Shown: in pieces, positions 17,787-26,383 of the stretch | Layout: each line of letters starts with the position of its first letter | Numbering within the stretch: position 1 is the first letter of the stretch | From: Shewanella mesophila | GTDB lineage: Bacteria > Pseudomonadota > Gammaproteobacteria > Enterobacterales > Shewanellaceae | DNA length: 64,000 bases | NCBI RefSeq assembly: GCF_019457515.1 | Contig: NZ_CP080421.1 | Span: 744,001-808,000 of the forward strand | Direction: 5' to 3' | The notes under the pieces: model-generated | Seen by the model: only the letters and a program-made list of their open reading frames with translations | Databases searched by the model: none | Told to the model about the DNA's origin: nothing | Position numbers and translations under genes: made by a program

Positions 17787-18536
17787 TTATTTCGATAAAT
17801 ACAAACCAACTAAATATAATAAAAATAGCCCCAACAATACCTTTAATGGCGTTGGATAAGAAAAAGTAAGCTCGGGCGAATGCTTGTCACTGATGTATTC
17901 AATTATTTCAGGTAACGCAAAAAGATTTGCTCTTGATATATTTATCTCTTCACCGGTATTAAGCGTTATTCGTGCATGAGTATAGATATCAGCTTTCGAT
18001 ATTTGTCTATACCATTTCCCAGGGGTTTCACGTTTATAACTAAATCGGTAGCGCTGAATATGGATAGCGCTGATACGGCTCAAACGAATGTAACTTTGTA
18101 TTGTAGATTTGCAAAACGCATCAGGAAGCGCTAAAGCCTCTTTAGTTAAACTCGTCACCAACCCTGATTTAAAGTTAACCCAACAATGGAATATTAATAC
18201 TACGGCTGTACTGATTAATGTTACTGGCAAAATAGCATCTGGGGATGCCTGTAACACAAACATCAATATCAAAGGTACACCAATTAAACTGGTTAATAAC
18301 AATAGCCAAGTTAACATTGAAAAAGGCGAAATGAGGATCCGAGAGACAAATGTGACTTTATGACGCTCATCTAATTTCATTTCGAGTGTCGTATTACTTT
18401 TAAAAATACTAAAACTCTGTTTAATCCACGGCATCGGCAAGGGCTCTACTTTACAACAATCATTAACATCAGAAACTAATACGTCACTGAACATTGTTAA
18501 AATAAAACCAACAGTCAACTGACTGCTGGTTTTCAT
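17787..18536 (-). CDS. Predicted membrane protein of the TIG-lipoprotein module
   Basis: The frame has 249 residues; the true start is uncertain because no ribosome site precedes the ATG at 18536. Two adjacent helices (ISPFSMLTWLLLLTSLIGVP and VTLISTAVVLIFHCWVNFKS) are followed by a beta-rich domain with IRLSRISAIHIQRYRFSYK and ITLNTGEEINISRANLFALP. A C-terminal helix is LKVLLGLFLLYLVGLYLSK. The plan matches the protein at 14953-15726. It lies 28 bp after the small exported protein gene in the same direction, so lipoprotein, exported protein and membrane protein form one likely unit. Confidence 0.6.
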   Translation of the reverse strand: MKTSSQLTVGFILTMFSDVLVSDVNDCCKVEPLPMPWIKQSFSIFKSNTTLEMKLDERHKVTFVSRILISPFSMLTWLLLLTSLIGVPLILMFVLQASPDAILPVTLISTAVVLIFHCWVNFKSGLVTSLTKEALALPDAFCKSTIQSYIRLSRISAIHIQRYRFSYKRETPGKWYRQISKADIYTHARITLNTGEEINISRANLFALPEIIEYISDKHSPELTFSYPTPLKVLLGLFLLYLVGLYLSK

Positions 18537-18564
18537 CTACAAAGTGGTAATTTATAACGCAATA

Positions 18565-19065
18565 CTAAAAGGGTAAATCATCATAAAAATACCATTGGCC
18601 ATCATCTTCAAATAGCACGCACCTTACACCACCGATACTATTTTGACCATTCTTCATTTTGAACTCATAACTATAGTTAATATCTACTACACGTGTGGTA
18701 TTAGGGTAGTTTCCTTTTAAATTTGCGCTTGGCTCAATAAACCCTGACTTTTCAGGTGTGAACACCAAAAAATCTAAAAGCTCCACTCCATCTGCAGTTC
18801 TTTTATAACCCCCTAAACTAAGCTTAATCAACTTTTTAGCTCTTTTCCCATCCTGCCATTGTTGCATCATAGGGTGATACCCTTTGATAATTTCATCTAT
18901 TTTTTCATCACGAATATCTCGCATTACTTGATCGCAACGCGGCTTTAACTCATCAACTTCTTTAGGTAAACTGGCCTCGGTGGCTATTGCTGAAGCCCCT
19001 ATAATTAAGCTACAAACTGCTGCTAAATGGCAATATATGAATCTTTTACCCTTAAAAAATGTCAT
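18565..19065 (-). CDS. Small exported protein, function unknown
   Basis: I use the ATG at 19065 (MTFFKGKRFIYCHLA) because AGGGA lies about 9 nt upstream and a signal peptide follows (LAAVCSLIIGASAIATEA). The mature part of about 140 residues contains PRCDQVMRDIRDEKIDEIIK and ends FEDDGQWYFYDDLPF. Cysteines at PRCDQV and VRCVLF may pair. The size and the pattern with a final hydrophobic WYFYD strand recall NTF2-like or DUF4019-type secreted proteins, but this is a guess. The gene follows the large TIG lipoprotein by about 60 bp. Confidence 0.65.
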   Translation of the reverse strand: MTFFKGKRFIYCHLAAVCSLIIGASAIATEASLPKEVDELKPRCDQVMRDIRDEKIDEIIKGYHPMMQQWQDGKRAKKLIKLSLGGYKRTADGVELLDFLVFTPEKSGFIEPSANLKGNYPNTTRVVDINYSYEFKMKNGQNSIGGVRCVLFEDDGQWYFYDDLPF

Positions 19066-19126
19066 GTAATGACTTCCCTCTTGTCCAAACCTAAACAAAG
19101 GCAGTTTTCGCTGCCTATATAAAATT

Positions 19127-22100
19127 TTATTCTTTCCATAAAATTGGAACAGCAATACTACCATTTGCTTCTTGGATAATATAATTGCACTGACTAACTA
19201 CTTTGCCACTGCCAGGATTAACCTGTACCCGCCAACTGAGTACTTGATTTTCTTGAGTTAACAAGTCCTTTGCGGATTGGCTTGGTCCATCAATAATACT
19301 TACATTATCAGAAAAACATATATAGTAGGTGCCGCGAGCATCTGGTACGGTATTTGCCGTCATAGTAACCGTCATTTCACCCGGCTCAGTTAGGCGATAA
19401 AACTCTTTTAAGCGTTGTCCCTCCTTATCCATTGCGACACCAGCGTCACCATTAATACCAACGGTAAACTTATCATCGGTTACGTTTCCGTTATCACCAA
19501 ATTGTACGGTAATGCCTGCTTGAATGATTGTTAACAATAAAGTATTAGAATTTACCCCTGCTACTTCTGCCTGGATATTACCCGTTACTGTATCAAGCGG
19601 AAGTATAATTTCTACACGATTATTAGTAACCGAGACAATGTTAGCAGTGGTGCGTCCTGTTTTACTGGCTACAGTAACAACGGTTTTATTTGGGATGAAC
19701 CCTACACCTTCAATAACAACCTTTTGCCCAGGTAGCGCTTCGTTTGGCAAAATGTTAGAGAGCTGAACTTTATCAACAAATTTAATCTTTTCTGGTGCCT
19801 GTATATGTATATTGCCAATAAAAGCAGATAACTGTAGCTCCCCTTCCGTATTTTTTAACTCGTCACTGTTAATTTTTATAGTCACTTCGGTGGCATCGCT
19901 ATTTACAGCAATATCAACCATTTTCACTTTAATTTTTTTACCTTTAGTGTCAATTAATTCAATTTCTGGAAGTAAGAAGTTACACGTCAACCAACCACAA
20001 TCCTCATAGCCTAATCCATGACCAGTAATAGTAAACGTTTGATAAGTAGTTAATTGATCTTTAATGAGTAAAATAGGGTCTACACGACGAATGACAGATG
20101 GCCATTCAGCATCGAATTTAACTAAGTTAGGTACATCGATAAAGTCATGTAAAGATTGGCCCATTTGATTCGCTAGGTTCAAACCACCTAATGCTTCAAT
20201 AACAAGGTCAATCTCACCAACAACCGGAATAAACTTTACCGATATCCAAATTGCTACTTCTTTACCAGCGGTTTCTAATACTTTATTTCCTAGGCGAGTT
20301 CTTAGAAAGTCTGATAAGGGTTGTTGATAACCTTGACCTGTTAAATCTTTATAAACCAAGTCTGCAAAAATTTTTAGCCTATCCCAGTTGCTTGTTGCAT
20401 TGGATAAATCAAAAGCTGCTTTTGTATAAGGGTAAATAGCCTTCAATAGATCACCTGTAAATTGTTTATCTTTAAACAAACCAGAATTACTGATGAATTT
20501 ATCCATTACAGGTAATAGAAACTGCTCTACTAATGTTCTAGCAATTAAATAATTTTGCGCCGTTTTCTCAATATCTTTAAGTGCCTCTCCACTAAAACCT
20601 GGAGTCACAATACTTACATGACATTTTCTATAGCTACAGTGATCAAATGACTTTTTTTCAGCAATGTTAAGGAACCCCCAACCTTGCGGACCTATTATTG
20701 TTGGAGAGAACCATGAATCTGCATGGGCGATTAACGGTGTCGCACTTGGAGATGCAAGATCTAAATATGAAAACTCTGGGCTTAAAAATAATGCGGTGTC
20801 ATTACTTACCTCAAAATTACCAGTATAAACATATAGCTGCTCGATGCTATGTAACTTTTCAGTTGGATTTAAATCAATGGTGTTTTTAGCTCTGGCCCAA
20901 TATGCTGTAATAATTGGTCCATTTGCAGGAGAGCCATTAGACGAGTTATTAGAGTCGGCTTGATTACGGTATAATCTTATTTTAGAACCTACTTTAGTTT
21001 GAACCGACTGCACACCTTGTGTATCTAACAATAAATTAACGGCATCCCCTGCTGCAGCAACCAGCTTAAAAAATTCAATATCATTAAATTTTTCTGGTTC
21101 CGTTATATGTGCCTCAATATAATTTTGAAGCAAGATAACGGCTTCAAGTTGCTGAGTTTGAGAAAATAAAGCATCATAATTAACGATTGGTGTTTCAGCA
21201 TCTATCCGGCTGAACCCCCAAGCTTTTGCTGCTGCCGCTGTTGCAAAGCTTACAATGATTTCAGATTGTCCATAATAAATTGCATTTAATACCTCATCAT
21301 CACCATAAAATATTGCAATCTTATCAAAGCCACTATTAGATACGGGCAACACAACTTCTCCAGAAGCTTTAAAAGGAGTTGAATCTACATTCTGGCTACC
21401 TAATGATATTGCTGATAATGTTGTTATATCTAACTGTAAATCTTCTGCGTTTATCCTTAAAGTTACTGCATTGTTAACAATAAGTTTTATGGTGTTACTT
21501 TTTCCGTAAGTATTTTGCACATATAAATCACCAGATATAATTGAATTAGGAATATTGACAGTAATTTCTGTAGGCGTAATTGTCTTTGGTATTATTTCAA
21601 TACCTGAAACAAAAACTGTAGTCTGTTCATTAAAGTTTTTGCCTTTTATCACTAGGTCCGCATTAGGTGCAGTCTGCAACTCCTCTTGACCAAACAGTAA
21701 AGGTATATATTGATTTCTATATTGAATAGTAATGACGTTAGTTGTTCTAGTGTTTAATGCTACAAAGTACATCTTGTTGACATCTTCAGGTAACACAAAA
21801 TCAATACTACCGTCTAAATTTACACTCACAGGAATATTAATTGGCACACCTGAGTCACGACTGAATACTAACAGGCCATCAGTAAGCCCTTCACCCGTTA
21901 AACGGTGTTTTTTATTCGAAATCATGACATCTTTTATTGGTAATTGCCCATCCAAAAGATAATAGATATTAGCTAGTTCTTTGTAATTTTCAGTTGCATA
22001 AGCTGCTGACTGAACTTTAGAAAGTGGCTCTTGATCATTTACATCTAGAATAAGATCATTGTCATCATCTAAATCGATAAAATCAGCAATTGTATCTGCG

Positions 22101-23095
22101 TCAAAATCTTGAGGTGAGCGACTATTCTCACCTACTTCTAACTCATCACTTATGAGATTACCATCCGAATCCAAGTCAACTAAAGCAGCAAAACCATCTT
22201 CATCTAAATCAGAGGCCCCTTCTAATCTGTCACTTATACCATCACCGTCTGAATCATCATCTAGCCAATTTGGAAGTCCATCGTCATCCATATCATGCAA
22301 CATTACATTGTCGTATTTATATACATAAAACTCTTCGCTGTCATAAACACCATCTAGGTCAGTATCTTGTGAATACGACTCAAATCCAAAAGCAGGCTCG
22401 ATTTCATCATTTATAGCATCAACATCATTATCAAAAAATATATCTAACGTGTAATCATAATCTGAACGCCCGCGGAGCAGTTTATCATTTACAACTAAAT
22501 AGTAAGTTCCAGATACTCTGGGTTTTACTTGAATAGCACGCTTATAACGGCCAACAGGGTTATAATTAGGTGCCCAAGCATTGATAGCTATCCCTTTATT
22601 ATCAAGTACAGCCATGCCAGGAGAAAAGTCATCGCTTTGTGATGAAAGCAAAATGGTTACGGACTTTTCTGATTCTAAATCTAACTTATAAAAATCAAGA
22701 TCATTTACTTGTTGCACTGCACCAGAAACTCTTAATGGAATATTGTTCAATTCTGTTGCTACATCTTGATTATTATTAAACTCTTCCTCATAGACCAATT
22801 TGTATTCAGATTGACTCGCATCAAATGGATAATCATCCAATTCATCTGGCACCCCATCACCGTCTTCATCCTTGTTTTCCCAAGTGCCAACAAACTCTAT
22901 TGGGTCGGTTGGATCCGGATCCGTTGGGTCTGGGTCGGTTGGATCTGGATTAGTCGGATCGATAGGATCGGTTGGCACTTCTGTGCCTTGTCCTTCGCCT
23001 TCTTTGAGTTCACCGTTGCAACCACTTATCGCTATGGTTGAAGTGAGTAATAATGCTAGCCAGTGGTATTTGGTTAGCTTGAACGTGTATTTCAT
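19127..23095 (-). CDS. Giant surface lipoprotein with Ca-binding-type repeats and TIG domains
   Basis: The protein has 1322 residues. The lipobox IAISGC gives a lipidated Cys 26, followed by a Pro/Asp/Thr linker with PDPTD repeats (about 40-66). Thrombospondin type 3-like acidic repeats appear at about 76-88 (DEDGDGVPDELDD) and 222-357 (DDDSDGDGISDRLE, DLDSDGNLISDELE), with a beta domain between them. A TIG-like fold lies at about 473-540 (DLVIKGKNFNEQTTVFVSG). A large central part of about 450 residues is unassigned. A second TIG is at about 1112-1190, and the final 130 residues start VQFGDNGNVTDDKF. It begins 62 bp after the last Tad gene in the same direction. A cell-surface adhesin or scaffold is inferred; I recognise no enzyme motif. 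Confidence 0.8.
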   Translation of the reverse strand: MKYTFKLTKYHWLALLLTSTIAISGCNGELKEGEGQGTEVPTDPIDPTNPDPTDPDPTDPDPTDPIEFVGTWENKDEDGDGVPDELDDYPFDASQSEYKLVYEEEFNNNQDVATELNNIPLRVSGAVQQVNDLDFYKLDLESEKSVTILLSSQSDDFSPGMAVLDNKGIAINAWAPNYNPVGRYKRAIQVKPRVSGTYYLVVNDKLLRGRSDYDYTLDIFFDNDVDAINDEIEPAFGFESYSQDTDLDGVYDSEEFYVYKYDNVMLHDMDDDGLPNWLDDDSDGDGISDRLEGASDLDEDGFAALVDLDSDGNLISDELEVGENSRSPQDFDADTIADFIDLDDDNDLILDVNDQEPLSKVQSAAYATENYKELANIYYLLDGQLPIKDVMISNKKHRLTGEGLTDGLLVFSRDSGVPINIPVSVNLDGSIDFVLPEDVNKMYFVALNTRTTNVITIQYRNQYIPLLFGQEELQTAPNADLVIKGKNFNEQTTVFVSGIEIIPKTITPTEITVNIPNSIISGDLYVQNTYGKSNTIKLIVNNAVTLRINAEDLQLDITTLSAISLGSQNVDSTPFKASGEVVLPVSNSGFDKIAIFYGDDEVLNAIYYGQSEIIVSFATAAAAKAWGFSRIDAETPIVNYDALFSQTQQLEAVILLQNYIEAHITEPEKFNDIEFFKLVAAAGDAVNLLLDTQGVQSVQTKVGSKIRLYRNQADSNNSSNGSPANGPIITAYWARAKNTIDLNPTEKLHSIEQLYVYTGNFEVSNDTALFLSPEFSYLDLASPSATPLIAHADSWFSPTIIGPQGWGFLNIAEKKSFDHCSYRKCHVSIVTPGFSGEALKDIEKTAQNYLIARTLVEQFLLPVMDKFISNSGLFKDKQFTGDLLKAIYPYTKAAFDLSNATSNWDRLKIFADLVYKDLTGQGYQQPLSDFLRTRLGNKVLETAGKEVAIWISVKFIPVVGEIDLVIEALGGLNLANQMGQSLHDFIDVPNLVKFDAEWPSVIRRVDPILLIKDQLTTYQTFTITGHGLGYEDCGWLTCNFLLPEIELIDTKGKKIKVKMVDIAVNSDATEVTIKINSDELKNTEGELQLSAFIGNIHIQAPEKIKFVDKVQLSNILPNEALPGQKVVIEGVGFIPNKTVVTVASKTGRTTANIVSVTNNRVEIILPLDTVTGNIQAEVAGVNSNTLLLTIIQAGITVQFGDNGNVTDDKFTVGINGDAGVAMDKEGQRLKEFYRLTEPGEMTVTMTANTVPDARGTYYICFSDNVSIIDGPSQSAKDLLTQENQVLSWRVQVNPGSGKVVSQCNYIIQEANGSIAVPILWKE
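22902..22976 (-). repeat. Short tandem repeat coding the PDPT linker
   Basis: Degenerate 12- and 18-bp units of the type GGTTGGATCTGG and GTTGGGTCTGG encode the repeated PDPTD linker of the large lipoprotein. The in-frame antisense reading is a low-complexity shadow. Such repeats can change linker length by slippage. Confidence 0.6.
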
Positions 23096-23156
23096 CTTTG
23101 TATGTCCCTATATGTTGGAATACCCAAATAGTACTAATTAATGTTTGGTCGTTGGT

Positions 23157-23840
23157 TTACATGCGAAATGGCGTTTGCATCCGCATCAGCCCTTGAGAAG
23201 TTAAGGCTAAATAACTGTCGCCAGTCGCAAGTCCTAGCGCATTACAGGCAAGTTGATCTCGACTCGGCTGATAAAGTACCGAGGTGACGATCTCCTCTAT
23301 GATGTAATTGGCGAAGGGCACTATGAGTTTTTGACACCAGCGCACTTCAATCTGCAGTAAGTTGGCATCCTGTACATTGAGCTGGCGATTATTGCCGACA
23401 TTTTTGAGGCCGGGACTTCGATACATCAAGTTATTGTTGGGGATCTCGTAAATATGGCCACTAGGGTATCTACTTCTGACTTTAAATTGATCGAATGTGG
23501 CTTGATCTGGGCTAAGAACGCGGATTTCTGCTTGGACGTTCGCAGCTACTTGCGCCCTAACCAAAGCCTCAAGTGTGTCAGTCATGCCTGTGCCGTGAGC
23601 AAATAGCGGCATCATGCCTTGGGCAAGCCCTTTGCGGATATCTCTGATATTGCCGTGATGCAGTGTTCCTGCTCTCACCGCCGATACGGTGGCTGCATCT
23701 AAGGTGCTCTTGCTGGCATAGATAAATCCCCACTGGACGATCAACATCATGGCGACGAGGATGATAGGCATTAAGAAGGGCAGGGCGAGATTAAACTCGA
23801 CCATGCTTTGGCCTTTCTGCCTAGTTACTTGCAACATCAT
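23157..23840 (-). CDS. TadE-like pseudopilin (Tad pilus)
   Basis: The protein has 227 residues with the TadE N-terminus RQKGQSMVEFNLALPFLMPI followed by ILVAMMLIVQWGF. This is a short positive leader, G, then a hydrophobic helix beginning with an acidic residue at position 5, as in prepilins cut by a TadV-type peptidase. The rest is periplasmic. The ATG overlaps the TPR gene stop (ATGA), so the two are translationally coupled. It is the last gene of the Tad locus. Confidence 0.85.
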   Translation of the reverse strand: MMLQVTRQKGQSMVEFNLALPFLMPIILVAMMLIVQWGFIYASKSTLDAATVSAVRAGTLHHGNIRDIRKGLAQGMMPLFAHGTGMTDTLEALVRAQVAANVQAEIRVLSPDQATFDQFKVRSRYPSGHIYEIPNNNLMYRSPGLKNVGNNRQLNVQDANLLQIEVRWCQKLIVPFANYIIEEIVTSVLYQPSRDQLACNALGLATGDSYLALTSQGLMRMQTPFRM

Positions 23841-24325
23841 AGTGATGCCTGTGCCTGTGCCTCGGCTTGAGGTTGGCTCTGCAGTTGATTCAATGCATCG
23901 AGTAGTGCTCGAATTTGACGTCCAACAGGTGAATTTTTATCGCCTTGGCCGCTGGCACTTGTCAACACATTAGTCGATTGCTTAATGCGAACCAATCCCA
24001 TGTTATACCAAGCTTTTTGATTGTTAGGCTCAAGTTCTATGCAACGCATATAGGCCGAGATCGCCGCCTCATGGCGACTGGTGCGAGTGTAGATATTTCC
24101 GAGCCTAAACCAGGCTGGGGCATAGTTAGGAACACTTTGCAGAACCTGTAAGTAGAGACTCTCAGCTTGATCTAGCATGGCTAACTTATAGGCTCGCTCA
24201 GCTTGAGACTGAATCGCGATGATCTGCTCATTACCTTGATGCTCCTCCTTTTTTGGAGTTGAAGAGCATGCTGCCAGTAAAAGGGCAAATATGGCGATGA
24301 GTGTGCGCAACCTTATTCTGTCCAT
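23837..24325 (-). CDS. TPR lipoprotein (TadD-like)
   Basis: The protein has 162 residues. The lipobox LIAIFALLLAAC gives a lipidated Cys near residue 20. Tetratricopeptide repeats follow: AYKLAMLDQAESLYLQVLQ, PNYAPAWFRLGNIYTRTSRH and EAAISAYMRCIELEPNNQKA. TadD proteins are outer-membrane lipoproteins needed for secretin or pilus assembly. It overlaps the DUF192 gene by 13 bp and the TadE-like gene by 4 bp. Confidence 0.85.
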   Translation of the reverse strand: MDRIRLRTLIAIFALLLAACSSTPKKEEHQGNEQIIAIQSQAERAYKLAMLDQAESLYLQVLQSVPNYAPAWFRLGNIYTRTSRHEAAISAYMRCIELEPNNQKAWYNMGLVRIKQSTNVLTSASGQGDKNSPVGRQIRALLDALNQLQSQPQAEAQAQASL

Positions 24326-24657
24326 GTTAACGTATCTCCTGGTTTGATCTGCTTCTGGCTAGAGTTGCCTGCCATTAATTCCAATACTGTGGTCGCTCCT
24401 CTGCAAGCACTGCTGCGCCAAGGCTTTAGATCTCTAGTGACTTTAAGTACCTTGTTGTGTTTATTGAGGTAAACGATATCCAGTGGATAACGCATACCTA
24501 TGGTGTGTACTGAGTTACAAGGTGAGATAAGCAGCCCTTGTTCGCTTGAAAGCGGACGCCTACCGAGTAAGCCTCTTAGTCTTAGCCATGGAGTATTTGC
24601 GATAAATACCTCTGATATCGCATGCCCTTTTGGCGTGGTTATTGTTGATTTTTTCAT
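24313..24657 (-). CDS. DUF192 family protein within the Tad locus
   Basis: The frame opens with ATG at 24669, but the ATG at 24657 (MKKSTITT), one base after the tadC stop, is equally plausible. The protein has about 114 residues with the DUF192 signatures TPWLRLRGLLGRRPLSSEQG, LLISPCNSVHTIGMRYPLDI and LEL-x-A-G near the C-terminus. DUF192 proteins are small beta folds of unknown function, often with a signal peptide; none is seen here. They recur near Tad loci in other bacteria. It overlaps the TPR gene by 13 bp. Confidence 0.85.
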   Translation of the reverse strand: MKKSTITTPKGHAISEVFIANTPWLRLRGLLGRRPLSSEQGLLISPCNSVHTIGMRYPLDIVYLNKHNKVLKVTRDLKPWRSSACRGATTVLELMAGNSSQKQIKPGDTLTWTE

Positions 24658-24658
24658 G

Positions 24659-25522
24659 TTATAGCTCATACATAAATTTCATTAAAATCGGGAATGCCAA
24701 AATCATAAAGGTTACTGGAAAGATGAAGATGATCAGTGGGAATACCAGTTTTACCGGGGCTTCTAGTGCTTTTTTCTCTGCACGTTGAAAACGTTCCACT
24801 CGGCGTTGATCCGATTGAATCCTTAAGGTTTGACCCAAGCTGGCGCCGGTTTTTTCTGCCTGAGCAAGCGCACTGACTAGGCTGTTGACTTCGGATACTT
24901 GAACTCGGTTTGCCATATTACGAAACGATTGGGCCCTAGACATACCCGCTCGCATATCACGGATCACCTTTTCAAATTCGATTCTGAGCGGCCCAGCAGG
25001 CCCGCGCTCGACGGCTTGGCTAAGGGCGCCTGTCATGTTGAGTCCCGCTTCGATCGACATTGTTAAGTAGTCTAGATAGACGGGTAAGCTTTTAACTATT
25101 TGCCCTTGGCGCTTCTTACGTAGGTCGTTGAGGGTCATTACTGGGAGGAAGTAACCGAATACGCCTGCTAGTAATAGATATTGAGTAACGTAGGTGTCAA
25201 GTAAGGCACTGCAGATAATGGCTAAACCTAGCGCAAACAGGGTGCTTAAAATACGAATGGCGAAGTATTGCTCGGCCGTCATGATGTATGACAAGCCTGA
25301 TACTTGTAACTTCTTTGAGACTCGCTCTAGATAATCAACACTTAAGTTTTCACTGATATAAAAAGCGACCAGCCTGACAAGCGGCCAAATAAGTTTTAAC
25401 CCCGGAGAGAGGGGATCCATAAACTCGCGACTTTCAGTTGGTACTCTGCGATAGATTCTAATGCAACTAACCGCGAGAAAGACGACGGAAATTACAAAAC
25501 AGGCAACAATGAGATTGACCAT
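24659..25522 (-). CDS. tadC: Tad pilus inner-membrane platform protein TadC
   Basis: The 287-residue protein has a T2SSF domain with four hydrophobic segments: near the N-terminus (IVACFVISVVFLAVSCIRIY), two central (ILSTLFALGLAIICSALL, YLLLAGVFGYFLPVM) and C-terminal (VFPLIIFIFPVTFMILAFPI). Conserved TadC features are YLDYLTMSIEAGLNMTGALS and LVSALAQAEKTGASLGQTLR. With TadB it forms the base on which the CpaF ATPase acts. It is 9 bp after tadB. Confidence 0.92.
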   Translation of the reverse strand: MVNLIVACFVISVVFLAVSCIRIYRRVPTESREFMDPLSPGLKLIWPLVRLVAFYISENLSVDYLERVSKKLQVSGLSYIMTAEQYFAIRILSTLFALGLAIICSALLDTYVTQYLLLAGVFGYFLPVMTLNDLRKKRQGQIVKSLPVYLDYLTMSIEAGLNMTGALSQAVERGPAGPLRIEFEKVIRDMRAGMSRAQSFRNMANRVQVSEVNSLVSALAQAEKTGASLGQTLRIQSDQRRVERFQRAEKKALEAPVKLVFPLIIFIFPVTFMILAFPILMKFMYEL

Positions 25523-25531
25523 AAATTTATC

Positions 25532-26383
25532 CTATACGTCTATTGCTACGATTTTACGAATCGACAGGTAACCACTTGTCAGCATGATGGTGATCATGGC
25601 GATTAGCGCCCAACCTAAGGGTTCGGTGAGAATTCTCCCCATAGCACTAGGTTCCATGTGATATAGCACCACTCCGATGAAGATGGGGAGCAGGGTCATC
25701 ACTACACCCTGCATCTTACCTTGTGAGGTGAGTGCATCGATTTTGCCTTCCATCTCTATCTTTCGTCGCAGGGTAGATGATAGACGTTGGAGAACTTCTG
25801 CCAGATTTCCACCGACCTCTCTAGATATCTGCATCCCTGCTGTAACGAGTTGAAATTCATCCTCAGGAATACGTTTAAACATATTGTCTAATGCCGTATT
25901 AAACTCTACGCCGAGTCTTTGTTCTCTTAAAAACAGTTGAAATTCCTGTTTTGCTGGCGCTTCCATCTCTTCTGCCATAAATTCGATGGCACTGCTGACG
26001 TTGGCCCCCGATTGCATTGATGAGGCGATCATGTTGAGCGCGTCGGGTAGCTGGTGGACAAACTTACGTCGACGTCGCTTGTGAAGGAACTTGTAAGCAA
26101 AACGAGGCAGTAGCGCCAAAATGATACTGATAATAAAACCCAGTACCCATGAACCTAAAAACACTCTAATTAAAAAGGGCACTGCGATGAGTGTGAGCAT
26201 ATTTATCCAGAACAGCTGCCGAGGCTCGATAAAGAGAAACATATCGAATAGGTTGGTTCTGGCTGAACTGGTAAAAGTTTCCTGATAGCGCTTGGCGAAT
26301 CGGGTTGATAGATGTTTTAGCGCCCATATCAACAAGCTGACCGAGAAGAAGGCTAGAATAGCCGCGAATATCGGACTACTCAT
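25532..26383 (-). CDS. tadB: Tad pilus inner-membrane platform protein TadB
   Basis: The likely start is the ATG at 26383 (MSSPIFAAILAFFSVS), which overlaps the end of the ATPase gene by 8 bp. The longer frame to 26425 lies fully inside the ATPase gene. The protein has about 283 residues with N-terminal and C-terminal hydrophobic helices and a T2SSF domain: FVHQLPDALNMIASSMQSGA, FQLVTAGMQISREVGGNLAE and VLQRLSSTLRRKIEMEGKID. It is the partner of TadC in the pilus motor platform. Confidence 0.92.
   Translation of the reverse strand: MSSPIFAAILAFFSVSLLIWALKHLSTRFAKRYQETFTSSARTNLFDMFLFIEPRQLFWINMLTLIAVPFLIRVFLGSWVLGFIISIILALLPRFAYKFLHKRRRRKFVHQLPDALNMIASSMQSGANVSSAIEFMAEEMEAPAKQEFQLFLREQRLGVEFNTALDNMFKRIPEDEFQLVTAGMQISREVGGNLAEVLQRLSSTLRRKIEMEGKIDALTSQGKMQGVVMTLLPIFIGVVLYHMEPSAMGRILTEPLGWALIAMITIMLTSGYLSIRKIVAIDV

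Noticed and set aside
22872..23141. GSVGSG-repeat frame opposite the large lipoprotein
   Set aside because: The repeat is the antisense reading of the PDPT linker; no start context supports it.
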